Below, piece by piece: positions 1 to 8,227 of a DNA stretch of 64,000 nucleotides. The first letter of the stretch is position 1. Each line of letters opens with the position of its first letter. The notes under the pieces are model-generated. The model was not told the DNA's origin. It ran no database searches and worked only from the letters and a program-made list of their open reading frames with translations. The translations under genes were made by a program, and so were the position numbers. The stretch lies in the NCBI RefSeq assembly GCF_000425565.1, contig NZ_AUDR01000018.1:1-64000 (forward strand), written 5' to 3'. This DNA comes from Tepidiphilus margaritifer DSM 15129. GTDB lineage: Bacteria > Pseudomonadota > Gammaproteobacteria > Burkholderiales > Rhodocyclaceae.

Positions 1-58
<58 letters not shown>

Positions 59-75
59 GCAGCAGAAGAGCGCGC

Positions 76-104
76 ATGGTAGCAAAAAAACCATTCACTG
101 TAAA
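76..104 (-). promoter_or_regulatory. sigma70-type promoter of tRNA-Ala
   Basis: On the minus strand TTTACA is followed by a 17-base spacer and TACCAT, about 18 bases before the tRNA 5' end. Hexamers and spacing are near the sigma70 consensus. It lies between the two tRNA genes, so tRNA-Ala can be transcribed independently of tRNA-Ser. Confidence 0.6.
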
Positions 105-141
105 CCGGTTCCGCACGCCTTGCGGCATTGCCAATGAAACC

Positions 142-234
142 TGGCGGAGAGGGCGGGATTCGAACCCGCGTGCCGGTTTTACCCGGCCATCCGATTTCGA
201 GTCGGCGCCGTTATGACCGCTTCGGTACCTCTCC
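142..234 (-). tRNA. tRNA-Ser (anticodon CGA)
   Basis: The minus strand starts GGAGAGG, which pairs with CCTCTCC at the 3' end, followed by discriminator G and an encoded CCA. The anticodon loop CTCGAAA gives CGA (serine). A long variable arm (GGCCGGGTAAAACCGGC region) marks it as a class II tRNA, as expected for serine. About 93 bases including CCA. Confidence 0.95.
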
Positions 235-245
235 TGAAGCATAGA

Positions 246-251
246 ATTATA
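246..251 (-). promoter_or_regulatory. -10 element (TATAAT) upstream of tRNA-Ser
   Basis: A perfect TATAAT on the minus strand ends about 12 bases before the tRNA-Ser 5' end, implying a very short 5' leader. No convincing -35 hexamer is seen at 16-18 bases; the region upstream is a run of T. Confidence 0.45.
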
Positions 252-360
252 GCCAGCTCGCCAAAAAAAATCCATACTCTCGCGCGCGAGGCCGCCCCGG
301 CATAAAGTTTTCCGCGGCCATGCCGTTAACGCCTTCACCTGCTCCCGCAAGGAAGACCCG

Positions 361-738
361 ATGCCCCGCCGATCCCTGCCCTTGCTGCTCCTTCTGGCCG
401 CATCGCTGGCGGGCTGCGACGCCTTCTACGACGCCATCGGCCTGAACGACGCCAAGAAGGCAGAGGCCGAGGCCAAGGCGATCGGCGCCGCGTGCCGGCA
501 CGCCGGGCGTTCGCTCGAAGACTGTTACGCCCTCAATCCCAACGCCTCGAAAGCGGCGATCTTCGAGGGCTGGCGCGAAATGAACGACTACATGCTGCAG
601 AACAACCTGCGCGAAGTACCACCGGTGTTCGCCCCCACCGAGCCGCTCAAACGCTCACAGCCCATCATCCCCAAAGCGGAGAACGTTCCCGGACCGTCCG
701 TACCCGCCACGCCGGCACCGGCTGCACCGGGGCGATGA
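361..738 (+). CDS. small hypothetical lipoprotein
   Basis: A 125-residue protein. It begins with a basic n-region (MPRRS), a leucine/alanine-rich hydrophobic stretch and a lipobox LAGC with Cys19, so it should be processed by signal peptidase II and lipid-anchored. The mature part has an Ala/Glu/Lys-rich helix (about 28-45), two further cysteines (about 45 and 55) that could form a disulfide, and a Pro/Ala-rich low-complexity tail from about residue 88. I do not recognise the family. It stands alone and converges on the aldo/keto reductase. A retention or sorting function cannot be inferred. The call as a real gene rests on the signal sequence and codon pattern. Confidence 0.75.
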   Translation: MPRRSLPLLLLLAASLAGCDAFYDAIGLNDAKKAEAEAKAIGAACRHAGRSLEDCYALNPNASKAAIFEGWREMNDYMLQNNLREVPPVFAPTEPLKRSQPIIPKAENVPGPSVPATPAPAAPGR

Positions 739-743
739 CCCCC

Positions 744-760
744 GGGCGGGAACGCCCCTT
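744..760 (+). terminator. weak hairpin after the lipoprotein gene
   Basis: GGGCG-GGAA-CGCCC forms a short GC stem just past the lipoprotein stop, followed only by C and TT. It may help end transcription between two convergent genes, but it lacks a proper T tract. Confidence 0.3.
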
Positions 761-787
761 CAGCGCGGCAGCATCCTCCGGCCCCGT

Positions 788-1825
788 TCAAGGCGCCGGG
801 TTCGTGTAGCGAAGGTGGATTTCGTCGATGCGCGCGAGCACCTCCGGGCTCGGGCGCCAATCCCAGGCCCGGAGGTTTTCCTCCAGCTGCTCGGGGCGGG
901 TGGCCCCGATGATGGTGCTCGTCACGCAGCGGCGATGGTAGACCCAGCCCAGCGCGAGCGTGGCCGGGCTCACTCCCAGCTCGCGCGCAAGCTGCGCGTA
1001 GGTCTCGACCGCCGGTTGGACATTGGGCTTGGCGTAGCGCTGTCCGAAGTTGGCAAAGCGCGTCAGGCGCCCCTCGGCCTGAGGATCGGCAAGGTATTTG
1101 CCGCTCAAGAGGCCAAAGGCGAGCGGCGAATAGGCGAGCAGTCCCACCCGTTCGCGGAAGCAGACTTCCTCCAGACCATACTCGAAGGTGCGGTTCATCA
1201 GATGATAGGCGTTCTGGATCGAGACGATGCGCGGCAAGCCATGCTCTTCGGCCAGGCGCACGAACTGCATCACGCCCCAGGGATGTTCGTTCGAGACGCC
1301 GACATAGCGGATCTTTCCTTCCTCGACCAGCTTGGCCAGTGCCTCGAGCTGGGAGCGGATCGGCACCGTCGGTCGCTCCTTGTCCGGGTCGAACTGCCAT
1401 TGTCCGAACATCGGCTGGTTGCGATCCGGCCAGTGCAGCTGATAGAGATCGACGTAATCGGTCTGCAAGCGCCGCAGGCTGCCTTCGATCGCCTCGCGCA
1501 GATTACGCTCGTCGAACCCGCCGGGACCACCGCGGATCCAATCGAGGCTGCGCGCCGGACCTGCCGCCTTGGTGGCGAGGACCACCCGATCGCGCGGCTT
1601 GCGTTTGAGCCAGGTACCGACAATGCGCTCCGTCGCCCCGCAGGTTTCGGCGCGCGCCGGCACGGGGTACATCTCCGCCGTGTCGTAAAAATTGATTCCT
1701 GCCTCCCATGCGCGATCGAGCAGCGCGTGCGCCTGTGCCTCGTCGTTCTGTTCCCCGAACGTCATCGTCCCCATGCAGATCGCCGACACCTGCAAGGCAC
1801 CCTCTCCCAGCGTGCGATACTCCAT
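788..1825 (-). CDS. tas: aldo/keto reductase, Tas family
   Basis: A 345-residue NADP(H)-dependent oxidoreductase of the aldo/keto reductase superfamily. It resembles E. coli Tas, which is about the same length; the N-terminal GTMTFGEQN and the AEMYPVP segment are typical of that family. The superfamily tetrad is visible as Asp48, Tyr53, Lys86 and His131. The start at 1825 (MEYRT) is preceded by AAGGAGAG at good spacing; an in-frame start 14 codons upstream would reach back toward rlmM and has no better site. Tas-type enzymes reduce carbonyls, but the physiological substrate is unknown. Divergent from rlmM, cytoplasmic. Confidence 0.9.
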   Translation of the reverse strand: MEYRTLGEGALQVSAICMGTMTFGEQNDEAQAHALLDRAWEAGINFYDTAEMYPVPARAETCGATERIVGTWLKRKPRDRVVLATKAAGPARSLDWIRGGPGGFDERNLREAIEGSLRRLQTDYVDLYQLHWPDRNQPMFGQWQFDPDKERPTVPIRSQLEALAKLVEEGKIRYVGVSNEHPWGVMQFVRLAEEHGLPRIVSIQNAYHLMNRTFEYGLEEVCFRERVGLLAYSPLAFGLLSGKYLADPQAEGRLTRFANFGQRYAKPNVQPAVETYAQLARELGVSPATLALGWVYHRRCVTSTIIGATRPEQLEENLRAWDWRPSPEVLARIDEIHLRYTNPAP

Positions 1826-1905
1826 GCTCGTACTCTCCTTCGTCGAAAAGCGCGCCGCTGCCGGCACGCCGCGGTATCATTGCCATTTCTGCCGTAGTGT
1901 ACGCC

Positions 1906-2970
1906 ATGCATTCCCCGCCGCAAGGGCTGATCGCCCTCACCCGCCCAGGTTTCGAACCCGAGGCCGCCGCCGAACTGCGCCGCTGGGCCGAGGCCCAAGG
2001 CATCCCTGCCGAATTGACGGTACAGGCACGCAGCGGCTACGTGCTGCTGGATGCCCGTGCCCCGCTGCCGGACGAGATTTCCCTGCCCTCCTGGCGCGAG
2101 CTCGTCTTCGCCCGCGAGTGCCTGCCCTGGTTCGATCGCCTGACGCTGCCGGAGCGCGATCGGGTACGCCCCTTGCTCGAGAACGTCGTGCACCATCACC
2201 CCCGCACGCGGTTCTCCGCCCTGCGTCTCGCCTTTCCCGATAGCGACGAAGGACGCCCCCTCTCCGGTTTCTGCCGCCGCCTGCGGCCGCACCTCGAAAC
2301 GGCGCTCACCGGGGCCGGCAAGTTCGCCGAGCGCGCCCGCGACGCGCTCGTCTTCTTCTTCCCTTCCTCGCGCGAAGCCTTTTTGGGTAATGCTCCCGCC
2401 GCGATCCTCTCTCCCTGGGAAAACGGCATTCCGCGGCTGCGCCTGCCGGCGGAAGCCCCCAGCCGATCGGCGCTCAAACTCGCCGAAGCGCTCCTCGTGC
2501 TGCTCGACGAAGACGAACGTGCCCACTGGCTGCGCCCTGGCACGAAAGCCGTGGATCTGGGCGCCGCCCCGGGGGGCTGGACCTGGCAGATGGTCCAGCG
2601 GGGATTGCGCGTAAGCGCGATCGACAACGGTCGGCTGGATGCGCGGCTCCTCGCCTCGGGGCTCGTCGACTGGCAGCGCGCCGACGGCTTTACCTGGCGC
2701 CCGCGCGGTCGCGTCGATTGGCTACTGTGCGACATGGTGGAGCAACCCAGCCGCATCGCCGAGCTCGTCGGTCGCTGGTTTGCCCAACGCCTGTGCCGCT
2801 ATGCCCTCTTCAACCTGAAACTCCCGATGAAAAAACGCCTCGAAGCGCTAGAAGACGCCCGCAAGCGGCTACAGCGGCTCACGCGCGAGGCCGGCGGCAT
2901 CGAGCTGCGTTGCAAGCAGCTCTACCACGACCGCGAGGAAGTCACCGTCTTTGCCCGAGCCTTGGCTTGA
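1906..2970 (+). CDS. rlmM: 23S rRNA 2'-O-ribose methyltransferase RlmM
   Basis: A 354-residue SAM-dependent methyltransferase, near the usual length of RlmM (about 360), which methylates C2498 of 23S rRNA in E. coli. The N-terminal part (1-110, with LTRPGFEPEA) matches the RlmM THUMP-like region. The Rossmann domain begins with motif I VDLGAAPGGW (about 216-225), a later acidic CDMVEQPS segment, and a basic FNLKLPMKKR near residue 300 that carries the family's catalytic lysine region. Start chosen at ATG 1906; a GTG four codons upstream is possible. rhlE follows after a short gap with its own -10 element, so the two RNA-acting genes need not be co-transcribed. Confidence 0.93.
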   Translation: MHSPPQGLIALTRPGFEPEAAAELRRWAEAQGIPAELTVQARSGYVLLDARAPLPDEISLPSWRELVFARECLPWFDRLTLPERDRVRPLLENVVHHHPRTRFSALRLAFPDSDEGRPLSGFCRRLRPHLETALTGAGKFAERARDALVFFFPSSREAFLGNAPAAILSPWENGIPRLRLPAEAPSRSALKLAEALLVLLDEDERAHWLRPGTKAVDLGAAPGGWTWQMVQRGLRVSAIDNGRLDARLLASGLVDWQRADGFTWRPRGRVDWLLCDMVEQPSRIAELVGRWFAQRLCRYALFNLKLPMKKRLEALEDARKRLQRLTREAGGIELRCKQLYHDREEVTVFARALA

Positions 2971-2998
2971 GTTCGCCGCCGATCGCCCGATGCCGGCG

Positions 2999-3004
2999 TA
3001 TAAT
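2999..3004 (+). promoter_or_regulatory. -10 element (TATAAT) upstream of rhlE
   Basis: A perfect TATAAT lies 48 bases before the rhlE ATG, just past the rlmM stop. No -35 hexamer is recognisable at 15-19 bases. Confidence 0.4.
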
Positions 3005-3051
3005 TTCTTGTCTTTGCCATTTTCTTCCGTTTCTGGAGCGCACGACCTCCG

Positions 3052-4392
3052 ATGACCTTCTCTGAGCTTGGGCTTCTGCCCGAACTGCTTGCCGCCGTCA
3101 ACGACCTCGGTTACACCGAACCCACGCCGATCCAGGCCCAAGCCATCCCGCGCATCCTCGCCGGCAAGGATCTGCTCGGCGCCGCCCAGACCGGCACCGG
3201 CAAAACCGCCGGATTCACCCTGCCGCTGCTGCAGCGCCTCGCGCCTCACGCCAACACTTCGGCGAGCCCCGCCCGCCATCCCGTGCGCGCGCTGGTGCTC
3301 GCTCCCACGCGCGAGCTGGTGTTGCAGGTCTATGAATCCGTGCGCCAGTATGGCAAACATCTACCGCTGCGCGCCGCGGCGATCTATGGCGGCGTGGACA
3401 TCAAACCCCAGATCGAGGAACTGCGCCGCGGCGTGGAGATCGTCGTGGCCACCCCGGGGCGGCTACTCGATCACCTCGAACAGAAGACCATCCAGCTCAA
3501 CCAGGTCGAATTCCTCGTCTTCGACGAGGCCGACCGGATGCTCGACATGGGGTTCATGCCCGACATCCGCCGCATCATCGAACGCCTGCCGCGAGAGCGC
3601 CAAACCGTGCTCTTCTCGGCCACCTTCTCGCCCGAAATCAAGAAACTCGCCCAACAGCTGCTACGCGATCCGGAAACGATCGAAGTCGCGCGGCGCAACA
3701 CGGTGAGCGAGACCATCACGCACCGTGTCGTGCGCTGCGAGGCCGCACACAAACGCGAAGCGCTCGTCGAACTGCTGCAGCGCCACCCCGGCCAGGCGCT
3801 CGTCTTCGTCGACACCAAGATCGCCTGCGGACGGCTCGCCTCGCTCCTGCAGCGGCGCGGCATTCAGGCCGAGGCGATCCACGGCGACAAATCCCAGCAG
3901 CAGCGTTTCGAGGTGCTCGAAGCCTTCAAGAACGGCTCGCTGCGGGTGCTCGTGGCCACCGACGTCGCCGCCCGGGGGCTGGACATCGAAGAACTGCCCT
4001 TCGTCATCAACTACGCCCTGCCCCCCAACCCTGAAGACTATGTGCACCGCGTCGGACGCACCGGGCGCGCCGGGCACGAAGGCTTGGCGATCTCGCTCGT
4101 CGATGCGAGCGAAGAGGAGCGGCTGCAGGCGATCGAAAAAATGCTCGGCCGCCCCATTCCCGCCGAAACGCTGGAAGCACCGCCCCGCGAGCGCCGCGCC
4201 GAACCCTCCCGTCGCCGCAGCGCCGAGCGCAGCGGACGCGCCCCGGATGACTTCGACTTTTCCCGGCCTTATGAACCCAAAGCTACAGAGTCCGCCTCCT
4301 GTCCTCCGCCGGTCCACCCTCTTGCCCGAAGCGAACGAGGGGCGCGTGTACTTCCCGTCTTGCTGGGCGGAAAAGGGCGCCCAGAAGCCTGA
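3052..4392 (+). CDS. rhlE: DEAD-box ATP-dependent RNA helicase, RhlE type
   Basis: A 446-residue RNA helicase. Visible motifs are the Q-motif region (PTPIQAQAIP, about 25-34), Walker A AQTGTGKT (45-52), PTREL, ATPGR, DEAD (158-161), SAT (189-191) and HRVGRTGRAG (332-341). The MTFSELGL start and DEADRMLDMGF are typical of RhlE, which remodels RNA in ribosome assembly and mRNA decay. The basic C-terminal extension reaches the family-typical DFDFSRPYEP (about 400-409). It then continues into about 36 residues (411-446) with Pro, Cys and Gly that do not look like a RhlE tail. This tail lies at the edge of the accessory block. A hairpin with T run follows the stop. Confidence 0.93.
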   Translation: MTFSELGLLPELLAAVNDLGYTEPTPIQAQAIPRILAGKDLLGAAQTGTGKTAGFTLPLLQRLAPHANTSASPARHPVRALVLAPTRELVLQVYESVRQYGKHLPLRAAAIYGGVDIKPQIEELRRGVEIVVATPGRLLDHLEQKTIQLNQVEFLVFDEADRMLDMGFMPDIRRIIERLPRERQTVLFSATFSPEIKKLAQQLLRDPETIEVARRNTVSETITHRVVRCEAAHKREALVELLQRHPGQALVFVDTKIACGRLASLLQRRGIQAEAIHGDKSQQQRFEVLEAFKNGSLRVLVATDVAARGLDIEELPFVINYALPPNPEDYVHRVGRTGRAGHEGLAISLVDASEEERLQAIEKMLGRPIPAETLEAPPRERRAEPSRRRSAERSGRAPDDFDFSRPYEPKATESASCPPPVHPLARSERGARVLPVLLGGKGRPEA

Positions 4393-4401
4393 GGACCTCA
4401 T

Positions 4402-4435
4402 CGCTCGACGGCGGGTGACGGGGCGAGCGCTTTTT
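4402..4435 (+). terminator. rho-independent terminator of rhlE
   Basis: CGCTCG (4402-4407) pairs with CGAGCG (4424-4429) around a 16-base G-rich loop and is followed by CTTTTT. It separates rhlE from the next operon. Confidence 0.5.
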
Positions 4436-4501
4436 ATTCCAAAAAATTCATAAATTTATAGTCCGTCATCTCTTAAAGTAATTTCATCTTCACTCTACAC
4501 T
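4431..4501 (+). promoter_or_regulatory. AT-rich leader with candidate promoters for the 4537-8976 operon
   Basis: This is the most AT-rich stretch in the window. It holds a 10-base palindrome ATAAATTTAT (4450-4459) and a TATAGT (4457-4462) with only a weak TTATTC 17 bases upstream. A second pair is TTAAAG (4473-4478), 17 bases, TACACT (4496-4501). Neither -35 is strong, which would fit an activator-dependent promoter. No sigma54 GG-N10-GC signature was seen. Confidence 0.35.
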
Positions 4502-4533
4502 GTGGCTTCCCCTCCCCTGAGAAAGGAAGCCAC
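4502..4533 (+). repeat. perfect inverted repeat covering the ribosome binding site
   Basis: GTGGCTTCC (4502-4510) and GGAAGCCAC (4525-4533) are a perfect 9-base inverted repeat around a 14-base loop. The right arm contains the AAAGGAAG Shine-Dalgarno for the ATG at 4537. If the hairpin forms in mRNA it would mask the ribosome binding site of the first gene of the operon. It could equally be a DNA operator. Confidence 0.6.
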
Positions 4534-4536
4534 CCC

Positions 4537-5097
4537 ATGTCCCGTCTTCCCTTACAGACCCCTGACCGTGCTCCCGAAGCAAGCCGAGCGCTCGTCGAGC
4601 GGGTGCTTGCGAACAACGGGTTTCTGCCCAATCTCGTCGCCGTGCTCGCCAACGCGCCCACGGCGCTTGAAGCCTACCTGACACTGGGCGAGATCAACGG
4701 ACGCAGTAGCCTGACCCTGGCTGAGCGAGAAGCCGTGCAGATCGCCGCCGCGGGTCTTCATGGCTGTGAATTCTGTGTCAGTGGTCATACGGCGCTCGCC
4801 GTAAAGAAAGCAGGTCTGCCGCCTGCAACCGTTCATGCGCTACAACATCGAGCCCGCACGGGCGAGGCGCGGCTCGATGCGCTCGTTGATTTCACGCGCG
4901 CCCTCATTGCCACGCGGGGCAACGTCGGCGATGGCGAGCTCGAGGCCTTCTACGCTGCCGGATTCACGCCGGCCCAGGCGCTCGAGGTCGTGTTGGGCGT
5001 GAGTCTGGCGACGCTGTGCAACTTCGCCAACAACCTCGCACACAACGAGATCAACCGCGAATTGCAAGCTTTCCGTCCGGGAGTCTTTCAGCCATGA
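4537..5097 (+). CDS. AhpD/carboxymuconolactone decarboxylase-like protein
   Basis: A 186-residue protein of the AhpD-like fold (CMD family). The signature is a helix LTLAEREAVQIAAAG followed by GCEFCVSGHT, giving Cys77-x-x-Cys80 and His84, the redox/proton-relay triad of AhpD-type peroxidases. Members are often annotated alkylhydroperoxidase or peroxidase-related; true carboxymuconolactone decarboxylases lack the CxxC. It is the first gene of a five-gene operon; its TGA overlaps the next ATG (ATGA). A likely role is thiol-dependent handling of a peroxide or reactive product made by the neighbouring flavoprotein, but that is inference. Codon third positions look less GC-biased than in surrounding housekeeping genes. 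Confidence 0.85.
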   Translation: MSRLPLQTPDRAPEASRALVERVLANNGFLPNLVAVLANAPTALEAYLTLGEINGRSSLTLAEREAVQIAAAGLHGCEFCVSGHTALAVKKAGLPPATVHALQHRARTGEARLDALVDFTRALIATRGNVGDGELEAFYAAGFTPAQALEVVLGVSLATLCNFANNLAHNEINRELQAFRPGVFQP

Positions 5098-6161
5098 GCG
5101 AGACGACGCGCTTTTCTTCCTCCACCCTTTCCTGGGTTGCTGAACATGCCGACGCGCTTAACGAAGGCGGCGAGCCCGCCAAGGCACTCGTCCCTGCGTT
5201 AGCGCAGGGGGGATTTTTCGGTATCGGGGTTCCTTCGCAATGGGGGGGCAGCGGGGGAACGCTCTTGGAGGCGATCGAGGCGATCGCCGCGCTTGCCCAG
5301 CATTCGTTGACAGCAGCTTTCGTTTGCTGGGGGCAGCGCACCTTCATTGAGTACCTCCTCGCAACCCCCAACACTGCGCTGCGCGCACGCTGGCTCGAAC
5401 CCGTGCTCACGGGGCGCATCGCTGGTGCCACGGGGCTTTCCAATGCGATGAAATATCTCTCTGGGATCGAATCGCTGCAGCTTACAGCCAGGCGTGAGAA
5501 AGGGGCGCTGCGCCTAGACGGCCGCTTACCCTGGGTGACGAACCTGAGGCGGGAGGGCTTTCTCGTGGCGGCCGCGGCTTCCCTCGACGGCGGATCGGCG
5601 GTGGTAGTCTTCGAGAGCTCCATGCCGGGGGTACGTCGCAGCGACGATCTGGATTTGGTAGCGCTGCGCGGCAGCAACACAGCGGCAATCGAGATCGACG
5701 GTGTCACCTTGAACCAGGAATGGCTCTTACACGACGAGGCGCACGTCTTCTGTTCTCAGGTGCGGCCGGCCTTTCTCGGCTTGCAACTCGGATTGCCCAT
5801 CGGTCTGGCACGGGCGGCATTGCGTAGCGCCCAGGAACGGGCGGGAGCGGCGCACGCCGTAGTGCTTCCCGCAGTCGCCGAGGCACAGCGCGCCCTTGAT
5901 ACGGCCGTGGCTCAGTTACACAAAGGGCTGTCTCAGGGGCTTTTCCAGCGCGATGTGGCCTCGCTCTTTCGCCTGCGCATTCGCCTGACGGAATTGGTCC
6001 AGCAGGCGCTGTCGCTCGAGCTCGCCGCCTGCGGCGGTCGAGCCTATCTGCGGGCTCAACCGTGCGACTTCGCGCGTCGCTGGCTTGAAGCAGCCTTCAT
6101 CCCCGTCATCACGCCCAGCCTCACGCAGCTGCAAGGTGAGCTGGCGCGGCACGCCGCCTGA
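5094..6161 (+). CDS. acyl-CoA dehydrogenase-fold flavoprotein, possibly a monooxygenase
   Basis: A 355-residue protein of the acyl-CoA dehydrogenase fold. The N-terminal helical domain contains FFGIGVPSQWGGSGG (about 44-58); the middle domain has the flavin-contacting ATGLSNAMKYLSG segment and WVTN; the C-terminal helical bundle has ACGGRAYLR. Where dehydrogenases carry the catalytic Glu in an IYEGTxQ-like motif, this protein reads IPVITPSLTQ, with no Glu. Loss of that base is typical of the DszC/SfnB monooxygenase branch used on organosulfur compounds, so oxygenation is at least as likely as dehydrogenation. Translationally coupled to the AhpD-like gene; the ABC ATPase begins 13 bases downstream. 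Substrate unknown. Confidence 0.75.
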   Translation: MSETTRFSSSTLSWVAEHADALNEGGEPAKALVPALAQGGFFGIGVPSQWGGSGGTLLEAIEAIAALAQHSLTAAFVCWGQRTFIEYLLATPNTALRARWLEPVLTGRIAGATGLSNAMKYLSGIESLQLTARREKGALRLDGRLPWVTNLRREGFLVAAAASLDGGSAVVVFESSMPGVRRSDDLDLVALRGSNTAAIEIDGVTLNQEWLLHDEAHVFCSQVRPAFLGLQLGLPIGLARAALRSAQERAGAAHAVVLPAVAEAQRALDTAVAQLHKGLSQGLFQRDVASLFRLRIRLTELVQQALSLELAACGGRAYLRAQPCDFARRWLEAAFIPVITPSLTQLQGELARHAA

Positions 6162-6174
6162 GGAGGCCCGCAAG

Positions 6175-7002
6175 ATGAATGCTCCGTTCCTACCGGTACA
6201 GACGGCGCAGGTTCTGCTCGGTGCCGAAGCGCTGGGGATGCACTACGAGGGCCGAGAGGTGTTTCGCGACGTCTCGCTACAGGTGCGCTCCGGAGAAATC
6301 GTGGTCTTGCTCGGAGCCAGCGGCGCGGGGAAGTCGACCCTGCTGCGCGTCCTTGCGGGCTTAGAAACGCCGAGCCGAGGGCACGTCCATTTTTTGGGGC
6401 AGCCGCTGCCGCGTCCGCATCCGCGTAGCGCCCTTCTCTTTCAGCAGCCGAGTCTGTTGCCGTGGCTCGACCTAGCAGCCAACATCAGATTCGGGCTGGA
6501 CTTTCGTCACCAGCCAAGCCTTCCCGCCGCCGAGCGTCACGCACGCGTGCGCCGTGCCCTGGCTGCTGTGGGCCTGGCGGGGCGCGAAACTGCGCGCCCG
6601 TCACAGCTCTCTGGCGGACAGGCACAGCGCGTGGCGCTTGCGCGAGCCCTAGTACGGGAGCCGTTCTTGCTCTTTGCCGACGAACCGTTTGCGGCGCTCG
6701 ATCCCATCACGAGGACGCAGATGCAAGAGCTCCTGCTCCAACAAGTGCAGCAGACAGGGACAGCGGTGGTGCTCGTGACGCACGATCTCGACGAAGCGAT
6801 CTTTCTTGCCGATCGCATCCTGCTCCTGGGCGCACGACCGGCGACGGTACTGGCCGAATGGCCACTGGCTCTGCCGCGACCGCGCGAGGCCGCCTCAGCC
6901 GAACTTACAGCGCTGCGTCGCGAGCTGCTGGCGGCGCTGCGCGCCCACGCCCCCTGCGCTACAGACGATGAGGATCGTGCGGAGGTGCGCCATGCCGCTT
7001 AA
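6175..7002 (+). CDS. ABC transporter ATPase, nitrate/sulfonate/taurine family
   Basis: A 275-residue nucleotide-binding subunit. Walker [10 protein letters not shown] (47-55), Q-loop FQQPSLLPW, signature [15 protein letters not shown], Walker [13 protein letters not shown] and the switch histidine in VTHDLDEA are all intact, so it should hydrolyse ATP to drive import. The [11 protein letters not shown] and [12 protein letters not shown] segments are characteristic of SsuB/TauB/NrtD-type ATPases. GAGGAGG precedes the ATG at 6175. It overlaps the following binding-protein gene by 11 bases. Confidence 0.92.
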   Translation: MNAPFLPVQTAQVLLGAEALGMHYEGREVFRDVSLQVRSGEIVVLLGASGAGKSTLLRVLAGLETPSRGHVHFLGQPLPRPHPRSALLFQQPSLLPWLDLAANIRFGLDFRHQPSLPAAERHARVRRALAAVGLAGRETARPSQLSGGQAQRVALARALVREPFLLFADEPFAALDPITRTQMQELLLQQVQQTGTAVVLVTHDLDEAIFLADRILLLGARPATVLAEWPLALPRPREAASAELTALRRELLAALRAHAPCATDDEDRAEVRHAA

Positions 7003-8227
7003 TCCCCGCTGTTTGCCGCCGCATCGCTGCCGCGCAGGCTGCGGGTGCGGGATGTCGCGCCGTGACTTCTTGCGCTTGACAGCACTTGCAGGTGCATCGG
7101 TCCTCCCTTTGCTACGCTCAGGTGAGGCGCTCGCGCAGACATTGCGCGGTGATAACGTGCCAGTGCGCATCGGCTATCTGCCCATCACCGATGCGGCGCC
7201 GTTACTGCTTGCACACGCTCAAGGATTGTTCGCGGCCCAAGGGTTGCAGGCTAAGCGACCGCGACTGTTTCGCAGCTGGGCGCAGCTGGTTGAAGCCTTC
7301 ATCTCAGGGCAGGTGAATGTCATTCACTTGCTGTCACCCGCCACGCTCTGGGTACGCTACGGCACACGCTTTCCGGCCAAGATCGTCGCCTGGAACCACA
7401 TCAACGGCTCGGCGCTCACTGTGCGCCCTGACATCGCTTCCGTCGAAGCGCTCGGGGGCCAAAGTGTGGCGATCCCATTTTGGTATTCTATCCACAACGT
7501 CTTATTGCAGCAGATTCTGCGCCGGCATGGCCTCAAAGCCGTGAGCCGACCACGCGAGGAAAAGCCCGGGCCCCGGGAGGTCAATCTTCTCGTGCAGCCC
7601 CCTTCCGAGATGGTCTCTGCGCTTGCCTCAGGCGCAATTGCCGGTTTCTGCGTCGCCGAACCCTTCAACGCGCTTGCTGAGCGCAACGGCATCGGCAGGA
7701 TAGTGCGCTTTTCAGGCGACGTGTGGAATGCGCATGCCTGTTGCGTGACCCTGCTTGCTGAACAGGACCTCGTCCAACGTCCCGAGTGGGCGCGCCGCGT
7801 CACCAAAGCTCTCGTCGCTGCCCAAGCTTGGGGACGGATGCATCGGCTCGAAGCGGCACGCGCGCTCTCGGCCGAACATCCCGAGCGCTATACGCCTCAT
7901 GCGGCCGCGACGCTGGAAGCCGTCTTCGATCCCCAAGCGATGGCCGCTTACGAAACGCGCGGCGTAATCGTGCACCGCGATTGGCACCTCACCCGGATCG
8001 ATTTTCAACCCTATCCGTTCCCCTCGTACACTGAGGCACTGGTACGGCTGCTGCGCGAGACGCGCCTCGAGGGCGAGACGGCTTTCTTGCAGGCACTCGA
8101 TCCGAGCTTCGTGGCACGGGACCTCGTCGACGATCGTTTCGTCCGGGAAGCCATCGCCGAGCTGGGCGGACCTGCCCTCTTTGGTTTATCTCCGGATTTC
8201 AGCCGCCATGAGGAGGTGGCGCCGTGA
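6992..8227 (+). CDS. Tat-exported NMT1/NrtA-like solute-binding protein with Cys-rich leader
   Basis: A 411-residue periplasmic binding protein of the CmpA/NrtA/SsuA/THI5 group. It has a twin-arginine signal ([15 protein letters not shown], from residue 22) ending near AQT. The mature part starts with the family-typical [21 protein letters not shown] and includes [11 protein letters not shown] and FCVAEPFN. Unusually, 20 residues precede the Tat motif and hold Cys7, Cys13, Cys17, Cys19 and His11. GGAGGTG before the ATG at 6992 supports this start over the internal Met21, so the extension appears real. The binding site cannot be assigned to nitrate, sulfonate or another anion from sequence alone. 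The stop overlaps the permease GTG (GTGA). Confidence 0.87.
   Translation: MPLNPRCLPPHRCRAGCGCGMSRRDFLRLTALAGASVLPLLRSGEALAQTLRGDNVPVRIGYLPITDAAPLLLAHAQGLFAAQGLQAKRPRLFRSWAQLVEAFISGQVNVIHLLSPATLWVRYGTRFPAKIVAWNHINGSALTVRPDIASVEALGGQSVAIPFWYSIHNVLLQQILRRHGLKAVSRPREEKPGPREVNLLVQPPSEMVSALASGAIAGFCVAEPFNALAERNGIGRIVRFSGDVWNAHACCVTLLAEQDLVQRPEWARRVTKALVAAQAWGRMHRLEAARALSAEHPERYTPHAAATLEAVFDPQAMAAYETRGVIVHRDWHLTRIDFQPYPFPSYTEALVRLLRETRLEGETAFLQALDPSFVARDLVDDRFVREAIAELGGPALFGLSPDFSRHEEVAP

Noticed and set aside
59-141. A tRNA attachment site or integrase remnant beside the left tRNA genes
   Set aside because: No duplicated tRNA 3' end, integrase or mobility gene is visible; the gap holds only a tRNA promoter.
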